The notes under the pieces were generated by a model that was given only the letters and a program-made list of their open reading frames with translations, was not told where the DNA came from and did no database searches. From Schizophyllum amplum (Eukaryota; Basidiomycota; Agaricomycetes; Agaricales; Schizophyllaceae), in the NCBI GenBank assembly GCA_007026445.1, contig VDMD01000255.1:1-21384 (forward strand): 21,384 nt of DNA, given 5' to 3'. Numbering within the stretch: the stretch's first letter is position 1; each line of letters starts with the position of its first letter. Both the position numbers and the translations under genes were made by a program. Of the stretch, positions 18,850 to 21,384 are shown in pieces.

Positions 18850-19246
18850 GACATCGACCGGAAGCCGAAGGCCCTCAAATAAGATCATGAACTCAACCGT
18901 CCTCTTGTCTGTCTGCTGCCTGCTGGGTTACTTGAAGGCACGATGCGAGGGTACATAAGCGAAGTTCGACTCGAAGTGCCGTGATCGTGGGATTGTGATC
19001 ACCTGACGCGGCCTCTGGCCGAACGAATCGGAATGATCGGATATCGTTTATTTGTTCGATCCGAGTCAGCGCCGAACTGGCGCCGAACGCTGCCGATACC
19101 ACCTGCTCTTTGTTCTGAGTCACGCGATAATTCCACGTTGCTGGCCCTTTATACCAAAACATCCTTCATAAGTTGAGACTCGAATTCAGCTCGAATTTCC
19201 CCCCTTCGCACGTTCTCTCGGACCATTGACTTTTAATCTTTTCACG
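18850..19246. other. Intergenic region upstream of the second F-box gene
   Basis: This stretch holds the 3' end of the coiled-coil gene and the promoter of the gene at 19247. TTTATACC (TATA at 19150-19153) lies about 95 bases before the ATG. A direct repeat CGCCGAAC occurs at about 19070 and 19081. No gene is seen. Confidence 0.45.
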
Positions 19247-21042
19247 ATGCCGACTCCGAACCCTGCGCTCTCAAGGCTTTCGCCAGAATACATGGAGCCA
19301 ATAGAATCTCTCAACTCGGGCTCTGCAATGATGCATCCTGTCGCGACGGTGGACATGGGAGGTCCGCCTATCCAGCAGCCCAGTGATACGCCGGTCTCAC
19401 CAGTGCGCGAGTCAGACGACTCCATCGGATCGCTTTTCGTTTCGGTATACGATATATTCTTGGAGGTCTGCAAGGCTCTTCTCGCCACCGAGGTTGGCCG
19501 CGCCGACCTCCTCCGTCTTGCCACCGTCAATCGGGCCGTCAGCGACGTCGCACTCGACGTACTGTGGGAGAAGCAAAACACGATCACGAATCTCTTTCGC
19601 GTCCTTCCAAGAATCGAGGAGATACGGGTGGTACGCAGGGAATGGCGGGTACATCCATATCTCACGGAGTGCGGAGGACCAAAAATGTATAGGTGCGATG
19701 TTGAACGTCTGGTGAGTAGCTTCACTTCGCTTTGTTTATTCTGTGTTGACAAACTTGCCCTGCAGCTTCTCACCTTGCGAGATCCCAAGCGCAATCTGAC
19801 GGATGACGAGTACGCCCGATTTATGAGCTATGCCTCTCGCATCAAGGTGCTTGAAGACTCGGACCATATACCAAGGGTGCCTACGAGAATCGACCAAACT
19901 CTTCTGCTTTGCATTTTGCGACGAGGACCAGTGCTCCCCAACGTGCGCACACTGCGCGGGGAGGCAGGGGGCACCTTCGAAAAAGTCGATATGCAGGTTC
20001 AATGGAGCAGTAACGACACCGACGCCGTTCTTGCGGTCGTTCGTAGCGTCGGCTTCACTGTTATCCAAACTCTAGGCGTCTTCGCGCCCCTATCCCACAT
20101 TTGTTCCTTGACTATATCTCCCGGGGAGAATTACGAAGCGATTCCCCACCTTCGGCATCTCGCGTCTCTCGAAGAGCTTCACCTCTACTACTTCCGCTCT
20201 CCCGGCCTTGTCCCAAACAAGCCACCCGCACCCGCACCTGGGTTTCGCGCGCTGCGCACACTCCTGCTGTCAGAGACGCGCGGCATTGATCATGCCTACG
20301 AGGTCCTGCGTGCCATGTCCTCAGAACCGATGCAACTGCGCTTACTGGAGCATTACGACTTCCGATCATACTCAGGAGACGATGGGAGCTGGCGCACCGG
20401 GCAGCACGACGCAAGACGTTTCTACCGTCTCTTGCGTGACCGCGTCGACCGCAGCACGCTCACCACGCTACGTATCACACAGGCCGCGGTGACGATGTTC
20501 CCCCTCGCAAGCTCTTCTCGGCCTTGCGCGCATTCCCGAACATCACGAGAACGACCGTCTTTTTCAACCACGAGCAGGCAGACATCAATGGCGCGTTGGA
20601 TGTTCTCACCGCTATGTGGCCGAGACTGAGTTACCTCTGCTTTCGTAACCGGACAGCGGCAACTACGGGCTTTGGAGAGGAGCCAGACATGTCGCGGGTG
20701 ACACTTGCGGGGCTGGTGCCCATCGCTACGCGGTGCCCGGAGCTATCGATACTCAATGTGCCGCTCGACTTGCAGGAGGTACCCGAACCGGTCCAACTTC
20801 TCGAGCACGAAGTTCTTGAAGGACGACTTGTGCATTTGAATGTCCAGGACGTAACTCCGTATCATGCGGACGTCGAGGGCATAGTGCAGTTCCTGGCCAG
20901 TATCTTCCCAGCCATGACTCTGGGCTGCATCTATGCCTGCGACTTGGACGAAAGGTGTGCAGATGCGTGGTATGATGTCGCTCGTGAGGTTCGGAGGGCA
21001 TCTTGGCCTGGCTGTACTCCGGAGGATCTCTCGATGGAGTAG
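19247..21042 (+). CDS. F-box/LRR-type paralogue with one frameshift
   Basis: ATG at 19247 opens a frame that runs to 20629, but homology to the gene at 13204 moves to the next frame at the C run 20500-20504 and continues to 21042. One added C would give a continuous protein of about 580 aa with intron 19712-19765 (GTGAGT..CTGCAG, 54 bases, phase 0) removed. Residues 67-121 are the F-box-like region (VYDIFLEVCKALL, ALDVLWEKQ). Later segments align by eye with the paralogue: NLTDDEYARFMSYASRI, LLLCILRRGPVLPNVRTLR, PGFRALRTLLLS and, after the shift, ALDVLTAMWPRLSYL. It lacks the acidic insert of its paralogue. The role is probably SCF substrate adaptor, with unknown target. The frameshift may be a real lesion or a homopolymer error. 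Confidence 0.72.
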
Positions 21043-21384
21043 CGAAGTGTGTTTCCCAATCTGATTAGACAATGACTTCGACCGTTATGCTCATGCTTCG
21101 ACGTATGGTATCTTCATGGATGTAATCATAAATTGAACGTCTGCCTCGGGAGACTTCTCTATGAAAATTTGGACGCGTGTCAAACTCGGAATCTGACTCG
21201 GAGTACAAACGTCTTTGCGAGGACGAGCTCGTCCAGCACGCGGGTGACGGAGAGCGCCGACAACAGCACTAACATGGAGGGGCCCATGCAGTGCTGCCGC
21301 CTGAGGCTCGTATCTAGAGAGATGGCCGTTTTCTTACACAACTTCGCGTCGTAGTGCAAGAAAACGCATTATATGCAGGCAGTC
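21043..21384. other. Gene-free right edge
   Basis: Downstream of the second F-box gene nothing is recognisable. A plus-strand open frame at 21133-21354 has no ATG at its start and no family motif. A further gene may begin beyond the window. Confidence 0.4.

Noticed and set aside
21133..21354. Possible short gene at the right edge
   Set aside because: There is no ATG at the start of the frame, no recognisable motif and no paralogue match within the window.

Overview
The window reads as basidiomycete (probably Agaricomycete) nuclear DNA. Genes are broken by many 46-58 base GT..AG introns. The proteins belong to families typical of mushroom-forming fungi: a Plavaka-type transposase, a DUF6698 protein, degenerate F-box/leucine-rich proteins and a Zn(II)2Cys6 regulator. 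No rRNA, tRNA, CRISPR or bacterial-style feature was seen.

Bases 1-12719 are one transposon complex. A full-length, apparently intact element lies at 5435-12719, bounded by an 18-bp terminal inverted repeat (CGCCAAAATAACAGGAAC). It carries two divergent genes that share a 162-bp promoter region. The Plavaka transposase is on + (7874-12397, 10 exons, 1350 aa by my splicing). A DUF6698 protein is on - (7711-5919, 8 exons, 479 aa). Both ends contain clusters of ATCAG/CTGAT motifs that look like transposase-binding subterminal repeats. Directly against its left terminus sits a second copy in the opposite orientation (1-5432), cut inside its DUF6698 gene. The two copies make a ~5.43-kb inverted repeat (1-5432 versus 7289-12717). 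I found only three differences, each one extra base in a homopolymer of the left arm (301-303, 619-621, 725-729). Two of these frameshift the left transposase.

Bases 12720-21384 are host-like sequence. A 16-base telomere-like tract (12835-12850) lies 115 bp outside the element. Two diverged F-box/LRR-type paralogues (13204-15156 and 19247-21042, both +) flank two other genes: a minus-strand Zn2Cys6 regulator with an unusual C-terminal C2HC finger (17030-15550), and a plus-strand coiled-coil protein with heptad repeats, a basic nuclear-type signal and a G-quadruplex motif at its 3' end (17858-18849). The second F-box gene carries a one-base frameshift at a C run.

The element's genes are inferred to act together: the transposase cuts and joins at the terminal repeats, and the DUF6698 protein is a candidate accessory factor. 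No functional link among the right-hand genes is evident beyond the two paralogues. All splice models were made by hand from reading frame, GT..AG sites and remembered family motifs; no database search was run.
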